Assembly: GCA_043421945.1 (NCBI GenBank)
Contig: JBHOGO010000007.1
Span: forward strand, 31,335 to 95,334
From: Thaumasiovibrio sp043421945
GTDB taxonomy: Bacteria > Pseudomonadota > Gammaproteobacteria > Enterobacterales > Vibrionaceae
Reading direction: 5' to 3'
DNA: 64,000 nucleotides
Within the stretch, counting starts at the first letter, position 1; the number at the start of each line of letters is the position of its first letter. The translations under genes were made by a program, and so were the position numbers. This document shows, in pieces, positions 1 to 9,109 of the stretch. The notes below the pieces were generated by a model that did no database searches, was not told the origin of the DNA, and saw nothing but the letters and a program-made list of their open reading frames with translations.

Positions 1-1323
1 ACGATCTTGATCCTGGTATGCCGCCACGATATCCGAATACTCAACATCTTCGACAACCAGAGGGTTACCAATCATTCGACCTAGATCTTTGTCATGAAAA
101 ACGACGATTTGTCTATCTTTGGTTACCTGCACATCAATTTCAGTGCTTTGGATCCCTAACGATATTGAGTACTGTATGCCCGCTTCACTGTTCTCAGGGT
201 ATGCGAAGCCACCAGCTCGGTGTGCGGTAATATAGCCTGAAGAGCCCGCTTGTAGGTGTTTGACGAAAGAGCGGACATCGCTGTAACCGTTTATAGCAGC
301 CAATGAAACAATGACCAGCATAAAGCCACTCAATAAAGCACGGCGCTGTGTGTTGCGTTCTAGTCCGACAAAGTGTTTTTGTTCGTTAACCAGTTTAAGG
401 CGCTTAGTTTGTAAACGTAGGACATAGTATTGACAACTGGCATAGATAAATCGGTCGATGAAGCTGACCAGAAACGCCAATCCAAGCAGAAGTAGACTGG
501 CAAGCATCAGCCATGAGTAGCGATCAGGGTCGGAGGTTGTCCAGTGTAATATAGGGTTTAACGCAAACAGGAGCGTTCCTGCAAAAATAGCGGCAACGGT
601 CGTCCGGAAGAAGAGCCATGCAATATGACCGAATAATATAGGCAGGTAAATCCCTTGGCTTAAGCGGCGAGCTTGTTTGAATAGCTGCCGCTGAGTGCAG
701 TTCTGGAAGAGGCTTAATGGCAGCGCTAGCCACCAATTAGCCCAATAGCGAAGTACCAGCACAACGCAGGGTAGAGTAATCAAAACCAGCAAGCCAATGG
801 CCATCCACAGCGAACCCAGTTGGTGGCTTATATAGTAATTGATATCCCAGTCACTGAGCATAAGCCCATAGACCCAACGCCCGCACCACAGCAAAGTGGC
901 CAGTAACAAGCTTACCCCGACAGATTGAGCAATCACTACCTTAATGACTCGCCAGCTACGCTGCATGATTAATCGAAAGGTGTCGAGAATGGATCGTTTA
1001 CCCACATCATGTTGTGCAAGCAAAATACTAATGGTGGATTGTTCAACAAAGAAAACGAAGCTCAGTTGGGTGACAAACCATAGGTTCAGCATAAAGCCGA
1101 CGGGAGAAAGCAGGAATGCCAATAGTTCTTGATTGGCAATGGCACTCACACCGTAAAACCCCATCAATTTTGAGGTAACCCAAAGGTCGAAAGGGACAAA
1201 TAAGGTCAGCAGTGCGCTTCGAACAAGGATAAAGCTGGCGAGCATTTGCAAGCCGCTACTCTTAAGCCGATGCCACATGAAATAGAGAATGTGTCGACAT
1301 CGATGGAAAAATACATTGCTCAA
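1..1323 (-). CDS. Membrane glycerophosphodiester phosphodiesterase (3' end missing)
   Basis: The open frame runs off the left edge of the window, so the C-terminus is missing. About 330 N-terminal residues form a series of hydrophobic segments, as in GDPD proteins with a membrane domain. The catalytic GDPD domain then begins with ITAHRAGGFAYPENS, followed by STEIDVQVTKDRQIVVFHD. These carry the HR, E-N, E-x-D and HD residues used for metal binding and catalysis. The family hydrolyses glycerophosphodiesters to glycerol-3-phosphate and an alcohol. The start is uncertain: a TTG at 1323 lies behind AGGCGAAG, and the first ATG is at 1278. Family assignment is firm; the substrate is not known. Confidence 0.85.
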   Translation of the reverse strand, partial: MSNVFFHRCRHILYFMWHRLKSSGLQMLASFILVRSALLTLFVPFDLWVTSKLMGFYGVSAIANQELLAFLLSPVGFMLNLWFVTQLSFVFFVEQSTISILLAQHDVGKRSILDTFRLIMQRSWRVIKVVIAQSVGVSLLLATLLWCGRWVYGLMLSDWDINYYISHQLGSLWMAIGLLVLITLPCVVLVLRYWANWWLALPLSLFQNCTQRQLFKQARRLSQGIYLPILFGHIAWLFFRTTVAAIFAGTLLFALNPILHWTTSDPDRYSWLMLASLLLLGLAFLVSFIDRFIYASCQYYVLRLQTKRLKLVNEQKHFVGLERNTQRRALLSGFMLVIVSLAAINGYSDVRSFVKHLQAGSSGYITAHRAGGFAYPENSEAGIQYSISLGIQSTEIDVQVTKDRQIVVFHDKDLGRMIGNPLVVEDVEYSDIVAAYQDQDR

Positions 1324-1611
1324 GTGCTTACTTCGCCTAAGTTGTGTTCTGTGATGAGGAGTGAATTATAACACTGAAACAGCAAGAGACTGATATCTAT
1401 CACTTCTACGTACAGTTTCATGACAGCTTCATTGGTGCTTGGAGGTCTATTTTTTAGTTACAGCTTTTAGATATAGCCTTGAAGTATGGCTTTTAAGCAT
1501 AGCGACATGGTGGCGTCTTAAGGCTTGCCATTGTCATACACTAAAATTCAACGACTTAGTGTTTTTCTATCCGTTGACGAATGCCTCTTCTTGGGTCAAC
1601 ACACATACAGT

Positions 1612-1664
1612 TGCACTAAAAAAGCACATCTCGTCGGCATTTATGTGCACCAAAAAAAAGCACA
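1612..1664 (+). promoter_or_regulatory. Paired NtrC-like half-sites upstream of urtA
   Basis: Two similar elements lie 34 bp apart: TGCACTAAAAAAGCACA from 1612 and TGCACCAAAAAAAAGCACA from 1646. Both begin with the left half of the NtrC box (TGCACCA, second copy perfect), but the right half is not the expected TGGTGCA. They sit about 60-110 bp upstream of the sigma-54-like promoter, where an enhancer would be. Assignment to NtrC is inference. Confidence 0.4.
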
Positions 1665-1721
1665 GAATAAAAAATACCTTTATTTCAATGCTTTAAGGGT
1701 ATTTAGTGAGTCAGGAAAATT

Positions 1722-1737
1722 TGGCATCGTTCTTGTA
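1722..1737 (+). promoter_or_regulatory. Candidate sigma-54 promoter of the urea operon
   Basis: TGGCATCGTTCTTGTA matches the -24/-12 consensus TGGCAC-N5-TTGCA with two substitutions, including T for C in the -12 GC. The start of transcription would be near 1748, about 30 bp before the urtA ATG. A nitrogen-regulated promoter fits a urea uptake operon. Confidence 0.5.
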
Positions 1738-1779
1738 ACTATTTAAATTGAATACAATTCACTTTAAGGAAAAGCACCC

Positions 1780-3063
1780 ATGAGCACGAAGTTCAATCTA
1801 AAACTAGCAGCACTTTGCACATCACTGGCATTGACATCAGGTATGGCAGTAGCGGAAGAGACCATTAAAGTCGGTGTCTTACATTCACTATCAGGCACAA
1901 TGGCGATCAGTGAAACAACATTGAAAGACACTGTGTTAATGCTTGTTGATGAGCAGAATAAGAAGGGTGGTCTTTTAGGTAAGCAGCTAGAAGCAGTTGT
2001 TGTGGATCCTGCGTCAAACTGGCCTCTTTTCGCGGAAAAAGCGCGTGAGTTGATTGAAAAAGAGAAAGTTGATGTTGTCTTTGGTGGTTGGACATCAGTG
2101 TCTCGTAAATCAATGCTGCCAGTCTTTGAAGAGCTGAACAGTATTCTTTTCTACCCAGTGCAGTATGAAGGTGAAGAGTCATCTAAAAATGTCTTTTACA
2201 CAGGCGCAGCGCCAAACCAACAGGCGATTCCAGCCGTTGATTATCTGATGGATGAGCTTGGTGTTGAGCGTTGGGTTCTTGCCGGTACAGACTATGTATA
2301 CCCTCGTACGACCAACAAAATTTTAGAGTCTTACTTGGCGGCAAATGGTGTAGCGGCAGAAGACATCATGATTAACTACACGCCTTTCGGTCACTCAGAT
2401 TGGCAGTCTATTGTCTCTGATATCAAACGCTTTGGGGATGAAGGGAAAACAACCGCAGTGGTCTCAACGATCAACGGGGATGCAAACGTTCCATTTTATA
2501 AAGAGCTAGGTGCACAAGGTGTCTCTTCTGAAGACATTCCTGTTATCGCATTCTCTGTTGGTGAAGAAGAGCTTTCAGGTATGGATACAGAACCACTGGT
2601 TGGTCACCTTGCTGCTTGGAACTACTTCATGAGTGTTGAGACAGACGAAAACGCAGAGTTTGTTGAAGCGTGGCAGCAGTTCATCAAGAGTGAAGACCGT
2701 GTAACCAATGACCCGATGGAAGCGCACTATATTGGCTTTAACATGTGGGCTCAAGCGGTAACCAATGCGGGTACAACTGATGCTGAAGCTGTTCAAGATG
2801 CATTGATTGGTATCTCTGTTCCTAACTTAACGGGTGGCTATTCAACCATGTTACCTAACCACCACATCACTAAGCCTGTTCTTATTGGCGAAATTCAAGA
2901 TGATGGTCAATTCGAAACAGTTTGGGAAACCACGGGTCTTGTTGCAGGTGATGCATGGTCTAAATACCTACCAGAATCAGCGAAGCTATTCTCTAGCTGG
3001 TCTAAACCGTTCTCTTGTGGTGCATTTAATGTAGAAACTGGCAAGTGTGCAGGCTCTAACTAG
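1780..3063 (+). CDS. urtA: Urea ABC transporter, substrate-binding protein
   Basis: Periplasmic urea receptor of the UrtABCDE importer. A Sec signal peptide covers about residues 1-25 (cleavage after AVA). The mature part starts ETIKVGVLHSLSGTMA, the hallmark of amide/urea-type binding proteins of the branched-chain amino acid receptor class, and GGWTSVSRKSMLPVFE follows. Length (427 aa) is normal for UrtA. The ATG lies behind AAGGAAAAGCACCC. It is the first gene of the urt-ure block and is separated by 172 bp from urtB, so a processed or more abundant receptor transcript is possible. Context with the four other Urt proteins and urease makes urea the likely ligand. Confidence 0.95.
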   Translation: MSTKFNLKLAALCTSLALTSGMAVAEETIKVGVLHSLSGTMAISETTLKDTVLMLVDEQNKKGGLLGKQLEAVVVDPASNWPLFAEKARELIEKEKVDVVFGGWTSVSRKSMLPVFEELNSILFYPVQYEGEESSKNVFYTGAAPNQQAIPAVDYLMDELGVERWVLAGTDYVYPRTTNKILESYLAANGVAAEDIMINYTPFGHSDWQSIVSDIKRFGDEGKTTAVVSTINGDANVPFYKELGAQGVSSEDIPVIAFSVGEEELSGMDTEPLVGHLAAWNYFMSVETDENAEFVEAWQQFIKSEDRVTNDPMEAHYIGFNMWAQAVTNAGTTDAEAVQDALIGISVPNLTGGYSTMLPNHHITKPVLIGEIQDDGQFETVWETTGLVAGDAWSKYLPESAKLFSSWSKPFSCGAFNVETGKCAGSN

Positions 3064-3235
3064 ATCCTGACTGAGCTTCTACAATGGGCGCTGCTCATTG
3101 GCATTGATAGCGTTTTATTCATTTTTATAAACGTTATGCCAGCGAAGTTTAGCGCCCTTATTACGATGCTCCTAAGCGCTACAATTGATCTCCCAAAAAG
3201 AGGAGGCGCGTTTAGGCTCGACAAGGATGTATGTA

Positions 3236-4894
3236 ATGAAAACAATTTTAAAAATGTTGAAAGCAGTTGTTCTATTCTGCCTTTGCATTAATTTTTCCTG
3301 GGCAAGTATCGATAGCGAGCAAAGTTTTACTGACGCGCTATTAGGTAAAAAAACACCGCTAAAAGTACAAGCAATTGATTGGCTTGTCTCACAAGCTGTC
3401 GATTCACAAAGTAATGATTCACAAGAAAATGACAATGCGGTTGAACCTATCTTATCCGCATGGCTAAACGGCAATCTCTATTATCTAAGCGATAAAACCA
3501 GTGAGCATCATGAATCGCTGTTTATTATCGAGAGCAGCAAAACGGCGAAAGTCGCTCTGTCTGCTTGGAATAATCAATCACTACCCATCGACAATATTCG
3601 TTCATTCAAGAAGGTCAGAGTGAACAATAACCTTCGTCGGGCTATTCGATCAGAGATTGCGACACTTGGGATTACCAGCAGTGACAAGGCAGCACGTTAC
3701 AGCGCTGTACAAACGTTACTTGGTACGACGGATGCCGAACTCCTCAGTGCTCTTGAAGCACAGAAAGAGGTTGAGACAGAGAGTGATGTTCGTGATCTTA
3801 TTCTATTAGCGTTGGCTTCTGGTACCGCACTGGATAAGTCTCAGTCGGTAGAATCTCGGGTCGAGGCAATCAACCTTTTAGGTGACTACAAAGAGTCTAT
3901 CGTACTGAAGACTCTCAATACTCTTCTTGGCAGTGATGATAATAGCGACATTGTTGCAGCGGCAGAACGATCGTTGGCAAGCTATCAACAAAGTCAGGCG
4001 CTCTACTCTGGGGTTGAGACACTGTTTTTTGGGCTCAGTCTTGGCTCGGTATTAGTGCTTGCTGGTATCGGTCTTGCTATCACTTTCGGGGTAATGGGCG
4101 TAATCAATATGGCTCACGGTGAGCTAATTATGATTGGGGCTTATACCACGTATGTGATGCAGCAATTAATGCCAAACCATATTGGTGCTTCTTTATTACT
4201 GTCGATTCCGATGGCGTTTATCGTGTCAGGACTGGTGGGCATTGTGATCGAGCGAAGTGTTATCCGTCACCTATACGGTCGCCCTCTCGAAACACTACTC
4301 GCCACTTTCGGTATCAGTCTCATTCTTCAACAGGCAGTACGTTCAATCTTCAGCCCATTGAACCGTTCAGTCAGTACACCTAGCTGGTTGTCGGGCGCGT
4401 GGGAAATCAACCCAATGCTTTCGTTGACCTATAACCGTCTTTATATCCTGCTTTTCTGTGTGATGGTGTTTGTTGGCCTGCTGATGGTGTTAAAGAAAAC
4501 CCCTATTGGCCTTCAAGTGCGTGCGGTTTCACAAAACCGTTCGATGGCGCGAGCTATGGGGATTCGCTCAGAACGTGTTGATGCGATGACCTTTGGGCTT
4601 GGCTCTGGTGTTGCTGGTATTGCCGGTGTAGCACTGTCTCAGCTTACCAATGTGGGACCCAATATGGGACAAGCCTACATTATTGACTCGTTTATGGTGG
4701 TGGTTTTTGGCGGGGTCGGCAACTTATGGGGAACCTTTGTTGCGGGGATGAGCTTAGGTCTATTTAACAAGTTCTTAGAACCTTGGGCAGGTGCAGTACT
4801 AGCGAAAATATTAGTGCTGGTATTCATTATTCTCTTTATTCAAAAAAGACCGCGTGGATTATTCCCACAACGTGGTCGTGCTGCCGAAGGTTAA
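3236..4894 (+). CDS. urtB: Urea ABC transporter, permease UrtB
   Basis: Inner-membrane permease of the urea importer. A signal-like segment at residues 1-23 leads into an extra-cytoplasmic N-terminal domain of about 230 residues rich in short helices. The LivH-like membrane part begins near residue 259 (GVETLFFGLSLGSVLVLAG, then GVMGVINMAHGELIMIGAY). The long N-terminal domain is usual in gammaproteobacterial UrtB (about 530-550 aa; here 552). I chose the ATG at 3236 because AAGGA precedes it by 8 bp; an upstream in-frame ATG at 3185 has no such site. The end lies only 10 bp before urtC. Confidence 0.93.
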   Translation: MKTILKMLKAVVLFCLCINFSWASIDSEQSFTDALLGKKTPLKVQAIDWLVSQAVDSQSNDSQENDNAVEPILSAWLNGNLYYLSDKTSEHHESLFIIESSKTAKVALSAWNNQSLPIDNIRSFKKVRVNNNLRRAIRSEIATLGITSSDKAARYSAVQTLLGTTDAELLSALEAQKEVETESDVRDLILLALASGTALDKSQSVESRVEAINLLGDYKESIVLKTLNTLLGSDDNSDIVAAAERSLASYQQSQALYSGVETLFFGLSLGSVLVLAGIGLAITFGVMGVINMAHGELIMIGAYTTYVMQQLMPNHIGASLLLSIPMAFIVSGLVGIVIERSVIRHLYGRPLETLLATFGISLILQQAVRSIFSPLNRSVSTPSWLSGAWEINPMLSLTYNRLYILLFCVMVFVGLLMVLKKTPIGLQVRAVSQNRSMARAMGIRSERVDAMTFGLGSGVAGIAGVALSQLTNVGPNMGQAYIIDSFMVVVFGGVGNLWGTFVAGMSLGLFNKFLEPWAGAVLAKILVLVFIILFIQKRPRGLFPQRGRAAEG

Positions 4895-4904
4895 GGAAAA
4901 CAAC

Positions 4905-6071
4905 ATGCAGACAAAATCGTTTGTCCTTTCAGCAATGAAAGGTGATAAGGGTGGTCAGCTGACTATTCTGGCTATTTTAGCCGCTGTGATTCTCATTCCG
5001 TTGGCAAATAGTGTATTGCCAAGTGGGCATTTCTTTCATGTCGAAACGTTCACCATTTCTCTAATGGGGAAATACCTTTGCTATGCCATGCTGGCTTTAG
5101 CGCTTGATCTCGTGTGGGGTTACCTCGGTATTTTAAGCCTTGGTCATGGTGCTTTCTTCGCCATTGGCGGTTATGCCATAGGGATGTATTTAATGCGCCA
5201 AATTGGTGACCGAGGCGTGTATGCCGATCCCATTTTGCCTGACTTCATGGTGTTCCTAAATTGGAGTGAATTACCTTGGTTCTGGCATGGGCTCAACCAT
5301 TTTTGGTTTGCGGCCTTAATGGTGGTATTAGTGCCGGGGATATTGGCCTTCATATTTGGTTATTTGGCGTTCCGCTCTCGCGTTTCTGGCGTTTATCTCT
5401 CCATTATGACTCAAGCTTTAACGTATGCATTGATGCTTGCGTTCTTCCGAAATGAAATGGGCTTTGGCGGTAATAATGGTTTAACTGACTTTAAAGATAT
5501 TGTTGGATTTAGCCTCCAAAATGATGCAACTAAAGTGGGGTTATTCATCGCCACGGGTATTGCCTTGATCGTGAGTTATGTGGTCTGTCGTATGGTGGTG
5601 ACGAGCCGTTTAGGGCGTGTTGCCCTCGCGATTCGAGATACAGAGTCGCGGACACGCTTTATGGGTTATGACGTTGATGGCATCAAACTATGGGTGTTTG
5701 TCTTGTCGGCAGTGATCGCTGGAATAGCAGGGGCGCTATATGTCCCACAAGTTGGCATTATTAACCCCGGTGAATTTGCGCCACTTGTCTCGATCGAAAT
5801 TGTGGTTTGGGTTGCGCTAGGTGGTCGAGCAACACTCTTTGGCGCTATTGTTGGTGCGCTGATTATTAACTATGCCAAGAGCTGGTTTACAGTGGAGTTT
5901 CCCGAAGTGTGGTTATTCGCGCTCGGTGGGTTATTCGTGCTTTCAACCATGTATTTACCTCAAGGTGTTATTGGTTTTGTGCGCGATCAAAGTGCACGCC
6001 TTAAGAAACGTGGAAAGAAAACACCCGTTGCTGAATCGGAAAAAGTGGTTGCTGAGGAGGCGACGGTATGA
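4905..6071 (+). CDS. urtC: Urea ABC transporter, permease UrtC
   Basis: Second permease, LivM-like, 388 aa. Hydrophobic segments alternate with the conserved MLALALDLVWGYLGILSLG and GVYLSIMTQALTYALML stretches and the loop SRLGRVALAIRDTESRTRF that contacts the ATPase. The chosen ATG (4905) follows AAGGAAAACAAC; an in-frame ATG at 4854 lies inside urtB. The charged tail KKRGKKTPVAESEK is cytoplasmic by inference. Its stop overlaps the urtD start by four bases (ATGA), showing translational coupling. Confidence 0.95.
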   Translation: MQTKSFVLSAMKGDKGGQLTILAILAAVILIPLANSVLPSGHFFHVETFTISLMGKYLCYAMLALALDLVWGYLGILSLGHGAFFAIGGYAIGMYLMRQIGDRGVYADPILPDFMVFLNWSELPWFWHGLNHFWFAALMVVLVPGILAFIFGYLAFRSRVSGVYLSIMTQALTYALMLAFFRNEMGFGGNNGLTDFKDIVGFSLQNDATKVGLFIATGIALIVSYVVCRMVVTSRLGRVALAIRDTESRTRFMGYDVDGIKLWVFVLSAVIAGIAGALYVPQVGIINPGEFAPLVSIEIVVWVALGGRATLFGAIVGALIINYAKSWFTVEFPEVWLFALGGLFVLSTMYLPQGVIGFVRDQSARLKKRGKKTPVAESEKVVAEEATV

Positions 6072-6919
6072 CGGCTATGCATAATGTTCACCGTATTAAA
6101 AACACAGTGAGCTCACTGACAAAACGTAACGAAGTGTTCCCGTTCTTGATCCCTGAAGAGCATCCTGCCATCGATACGCGTCACGACATTTTGTTGTATA
6201 TCGAAGGGGTGAATAAGAGTTTTGATGGCTTTAAAGCCATTAATGACCTTAACCTCTATATCCGAGAGGGCGAATTACGCTGCATCATTGGACCAAATGG
6301 GGCAGGTAAAACGACCATGATGGACATTGTGACAGGTAAAACCAAGCCTGATACCGGTAGCGTATGGCTCGGCTCCAACATTAACCTGCTCAAGATGAAT
6401 GAAGCTGAAATCGCCAATGCAGGCATAGGGCGTAAATTTCAAAAGCCAACCGTGATCGAATGCTTAAGTGTTTGGCAAAACCTAGAGCTTGCGATGTCTG
6501 GGGTGCGTTCAGTCTGGGGCACTTTTACGGCCACGATGACGGGCGAGCAAAAAGACAATTTAGAGTCGATTTTAGAACTGATCAATTTAAAAGATGAAGC
6601 CGCTAACATTGCTGGCAACTTGTCTCATGGTCAGAAGCAGTGGTTAGAGATAGGTATGCTATTGATGCAGAAGCCTCGGCTTTTGTTGGTGGATGAACCC
6701 GTTGCGGGGATGACACACCAAGAAATGGATCGCACTTCTGAGCTTTTGAACTCACTTGCCGGTAAACACTCGGTGGTGGTGGTTGAACATGACATGGATT
6801 TTGTGCGCTCGATAGCGAGTCATGTGACGGTTCTACACCAAGGTCATGTTTTGGCAGAAGGCAGTATGGATCAAGTACAGTCGCACCCTGAAGTTAAGCA
6901 AGTCTATCTCGGAGAATAA
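6068..6919 (+). CDS. urtD: Urea ABC transporter, ATPase UrtD
   Basis: Cytoplasmic ATPase, 283 aa. Walker A is GPNGAGKTT (about residues 76-84), the signature LSHGQKQWLEIG lies near 184, and Walker B is LLLVDEPVAGM. The H-loop is VVVEHDMDFV. The signature LSHGQ in place of LSGGQ is typical of LivG/UrtD-type subunits. About 45 residues precede the ABC core, as is common for UrtD. It pairs with UrtE to power the UrtB/UrtC channel, and starts inside the urtC stop. Confidence 0.95.
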   Translation: MTAMHNVHRIKNTVSSLTKRNEVFPFLIPEEHPAIDTRHDILLYIEGVNKSFDGFKAINDLNLYIREGELRCIIGPNGAGKTTMMDIVTGKTKPDTGSVWLGSNINLLKMNEAEIANAGIGRKFQKPTVIECLSVWQNLELAMSGVRSVWGTFTATMTGEQKDNLESILELINLKDEAANIAGNLSHGQKQWLEIGMLLMQKPRLLLVDEPVAGMTHQEMDRTSELLNSLAGKHSVVVVEHDMDFVRSIASHVTVLHQGHVLAEGSMDQVQSHPEVKQVYLGE

Positions 6920-6920
6920 T

Positions 6921-7616
6921 ATGTTGGACATCAAAGCAGTAAACCAATATTACGGTGAGAGCCATACTCTCTGGGATTTGGATATGCAGGTACCAGAAGG
7001 TAAATGTACTGTCCTAATGGGGCGTAATGGTGTTGGAAAAACGACGTTACTACAATCGATTATGGGGCTTGTGAAAGTCGAAAGTGGTGACATTACCCTT
7101 AACGGCGAATCACTTTTATCACGTGATGCTGAAGATCGCCCACGTCAAGGTATTGGGTATGTGCCTCAAGGGCGACAAATTTTCCCGCTGTTGACGGTAA
7201 AAGAGAACTTAGAAGTTGGTTTGCCTATTCGAGCCAAGGGAGATCGTCAAATTCCTGAGTTTATCTTTGAGATTTTTCCGGTTTTAAAAGAGATGCTTCA
7301 CCGTCGAGGCGGAGATTTATCTGGAGGACAGCAACAGCAGCTAGCGATTGGCCGAGCCTTGGTTGTTGACCCTAAAGTACTCATTCTCGATGAGCCAACT
7401 GAGGGCATTCAACCCAATATTGTGCAAGATATTGGTGACATCATCCGAATGCTGAATGAAAAATTCGGGCTGACTGTTTTATTGGTTGAGCAGAAGCTAC
7501 CGTTTGCTCGCCGTGTCGGGGACCGTTTTTGTATCCTTGATCGAGGTCGCCAAGTGGCATCGGGAGAAATGGATACTCTTGATGAAGGCTTAATCAAAGA
7601 GTACCTAACAGTATGA
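6921..7616 (+). CDS. urtE: Urea ABC transporter, ATPase UrtE
   Basis: Second ATPase, 231 aa, LivF-like. Walker A GRNGVGKTT (about 34-42), signature LSGGQQQQLAIGRAL, Walker B VLILDEPTEG and H-loop LLVEQKLPFA are all intact. The ATG at 6921 is one base after the urtD stop and uses GGAG inside the end of urtD. The stop overlaps the ureD start (ATGA), so urea import and urease maturation genes are translationally linked. Confidence 0.95.
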   Translation: MLDIKAVNQYYGESHTLWDLDMQVPEGKCTVLMGRNGVGKTTLLQSIMGLVKVESGDITLNGESLLSRDAEDRPRQGIGYVPQGRQIFPLLTVKENLEVGLPIRAKGDRQIPEFIFEIFPVLKEMLHRRGGDLSGGQQQQLAIGRALVVDPKVLILDEPTEGIQPNIVQDIGDIIRMLNEKFGLTVLLVEQKLPFARRVGDRFCILDRGRQVASGEMDTLDEGLIKEYLTV

Positions 7617-8584
7617 CGGTGATGAGTACTGCCGCGCATAGCGAAAAGGAGGGGCCTGCACGTCAAAGTGCTTGCCCACCTGTGACAGGTGGCTCTGTGC
7701 CTAGCACTCAAGGTCAACATATTGAGCAAGATACCAGAGAGGGTTGGAAAGCCAATTTAGCACTCACTTTCACCCAGCGCGGCGATAAGACAGTGCTCAA
7801 GCATCGTACCCAATCAGGGCCGTTGGCTATCCAAAGACCCCTCTATCCTGACGGCAATACATGTCATGTTTATGTACTGCACCCGCCTGGTGGTGTTGTG
7901 GGTGGAGATAGCTTAAATATCAGTGTTAGTGTCGAAGAGGAAGCGAATGTATTGGTTACCACACCTGGGGCGACCAAGTTCTACCGTTCTGAGCACAAAT
8001 TTTCACATCAAAAGCAGATCTTGAGTGTGAAAAAGGGAGCGCGTCTTGAGTGGTTTCCACAAGAAAATATCTTCTTTTCAGATGCTTACTCTCGACTTGA
8101 TACTGAAGTTCACCTTGAGTCGGATGCACTATTTTGGGGCTGGGAGATGCACTGTTTTGGACTTCCTGCACTAAATGAGGGATTTGAACGTGGTCACCTT
8201 GTGGGTAAAACCGAAATTTTCCTTGATAGACAGAGAGTTATCACTGAAGGTGTGAATTTCTCTGGTTTAGATAACCTTATGATAAACAATGGGTTACTGA
8301 ATAGGTCGTTGATGGGGACTTTTTATTTTACGGCACAAGACGATGATCTTTTAAAGTTGGTTCAGAAATTGCTGATAACTGTTACAGAGAACATCAACAA
8401 GTCCGCTGAGGCAGGGAAACAGCCTTTGTTGATCGGTGTGACGCAAGTTGAAGGGTTAATGATTGTCAGAGCGCTCGGAGATTGGAGCGAAGATATTCTT
8501 CACGCTTTTAGCCAAGTATGGCAAATGACCCGTGAATATCTGACGGAGCAAAAGCCTGAAGTACCACGTATCTGGGCAACGTAG
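7613..8584 (+). CDS. ureD: Urease accessory protein UreD
   Basis: Scaffold chaperone that forms the UreD-UreF-UreG complex on apo-urease and lets nickel reach the active site. The recognisable domain starts near residue 43 (GWKANLALTFTQRGDKTVL), with HPPGGVVGGD and TTPGATKFYRS as family motifs. The first 40 or so residues (many S, P, Q, G) are not conserved UreD sequence and make the protein longer (323 aa) than the usual 270-290. The start is supported by the ATGA overlap with urtE; a second ATG three codons later is possible. Confidence 0.93.
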   Translation: MTVMSTAAHSEKEGPARQSACPPVTGGSVPSTQGQHIEQDTREGWKANLALTFTQRGDKTVLKHRTQSGPLAIQRPLYPDGNTCHVYVLHPPGGVVGGDSLNISVSVEEEANVLVTTPGATKFYRSEHKFSHQKQILSVKKGARLEWFPQENIFFSDAYSRLDTEVHLESDALFWGWEMHCFGLPALNEGFERGHLVGKTEIFLDRQRVITEGVNFSGLDNLMINNGLLNRSLMGTFYFTAQDDDLLKLVQKLLITVTENINKSAEAGKQPLLIGVTQVEGLMIVRALGDWSEDILHAFSQVWQMTREYLTEQKPEVPRIWAT

Positions 8585-8666
8585 CACGCTGAAGCTAATT
8601 TCTTGGCGATTGGATTTGGAAGCCATGATTTTTCAATACATGGCATTTGAAAAGATAACGGTTAAA

Positions 8667-8690
8667 AAGGTCGCTGCCTAAAGCGGCCTT
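8667..8690 (+). terminator. Hairpin between ureD and ureA
   Basis: AAGGTCGC / GCGGCCTT form an 8-bp stem (one T-G pair) with an 8-base loop, followed by ACTTTATAC. The T-tract is weak. It may attenuate or end transcription from the urt-ureD part; the 220-bp gap it lies in would also suit an internal promoter for ureA. Confidence 0.4.
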
Positions 8691-8804
8691 ACTTTATACA
8701 GCAGTTTATTCGCTGTGTAGAAAATGGGCGAGATGACCCATAGAAAGAACTTGTAGGGCAATGTCTAGGCTAGGCAAGCTCATAATAATTATACAGGCTG
8801 CGAT

Positions 8805-9107
8805 ATGGAATTATCACCAAGAGATAAAGATAAGTTATTGATATTTTGTGCAGGGATGCTTGCACAACAGCGTAAAGATAAGGGCTTAAAGCTTAACTAT
8901 CCTGAATCTATTGCATTTATTAGTAGTGCAATTTTGGAGGGGGCACGCGAAGGCAAAACAGTGGCTGAATTAATGGATTTTGGTCGCACGCTACTGTCAG
9001 TTGAAGATGTAATGGAAGGTGTTCCATCAATGATTCCTGATGTTCAAGTTGAAGCGACATTCCCTGATGGCACCAAGCTCGTTACGGTTCATGAGCCTAT
9101 TGTTTAA
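8805..9107 (+). CDS. ureA: Urease subunit gamma
   Basis: 100-residue gamma subunit of the (alpha-beta-gamma)3 nickel urease. It starts MELSPRDKDKLLIF and includes LNYPESIAFISS, GAREGKTVAELM and DVMEGVPSMIPDVQVEATFPDG, all characteristic of UreA. Length is canonical. The ribosome-binding site is poor (CAGGCTGCG). It is followed by a 155-bp spacer full of 16-bp repeats before ureB, unusual because ureA and ureB are normally close. Confidence 0.97.
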   Translation: MELSPRDKDKLLIFCAGMLAQQRKDKGLKLNYPESIAFISSAILEGAREGKTVAELMDFGRTLLSVEDVMEGVPSMIPDVQVEATFPDGTKLVTVHEPIV

Positions 9108-9109
9108 CC

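Larger units (their letters stand above)
1324..1779. other. 456-bp divergent intergenic region before urtA
   Basis: No gene is credible here. It separates the minus-strand phosphodiesterase from the urea operon and carries the putative nitrogen-control sites and the sigma-54-like promoter annotated separately. Short open frames in it have no ribosome-binding site and low-complexity translations. Confidence 0.6.

Noticed and set aside
1439..1746. Two overlapping short open frames before urtA
   Set aside because: They span the NtrC-like and sigma-54-like sites, lack ribosome-binding sites and have low-complexity translations.
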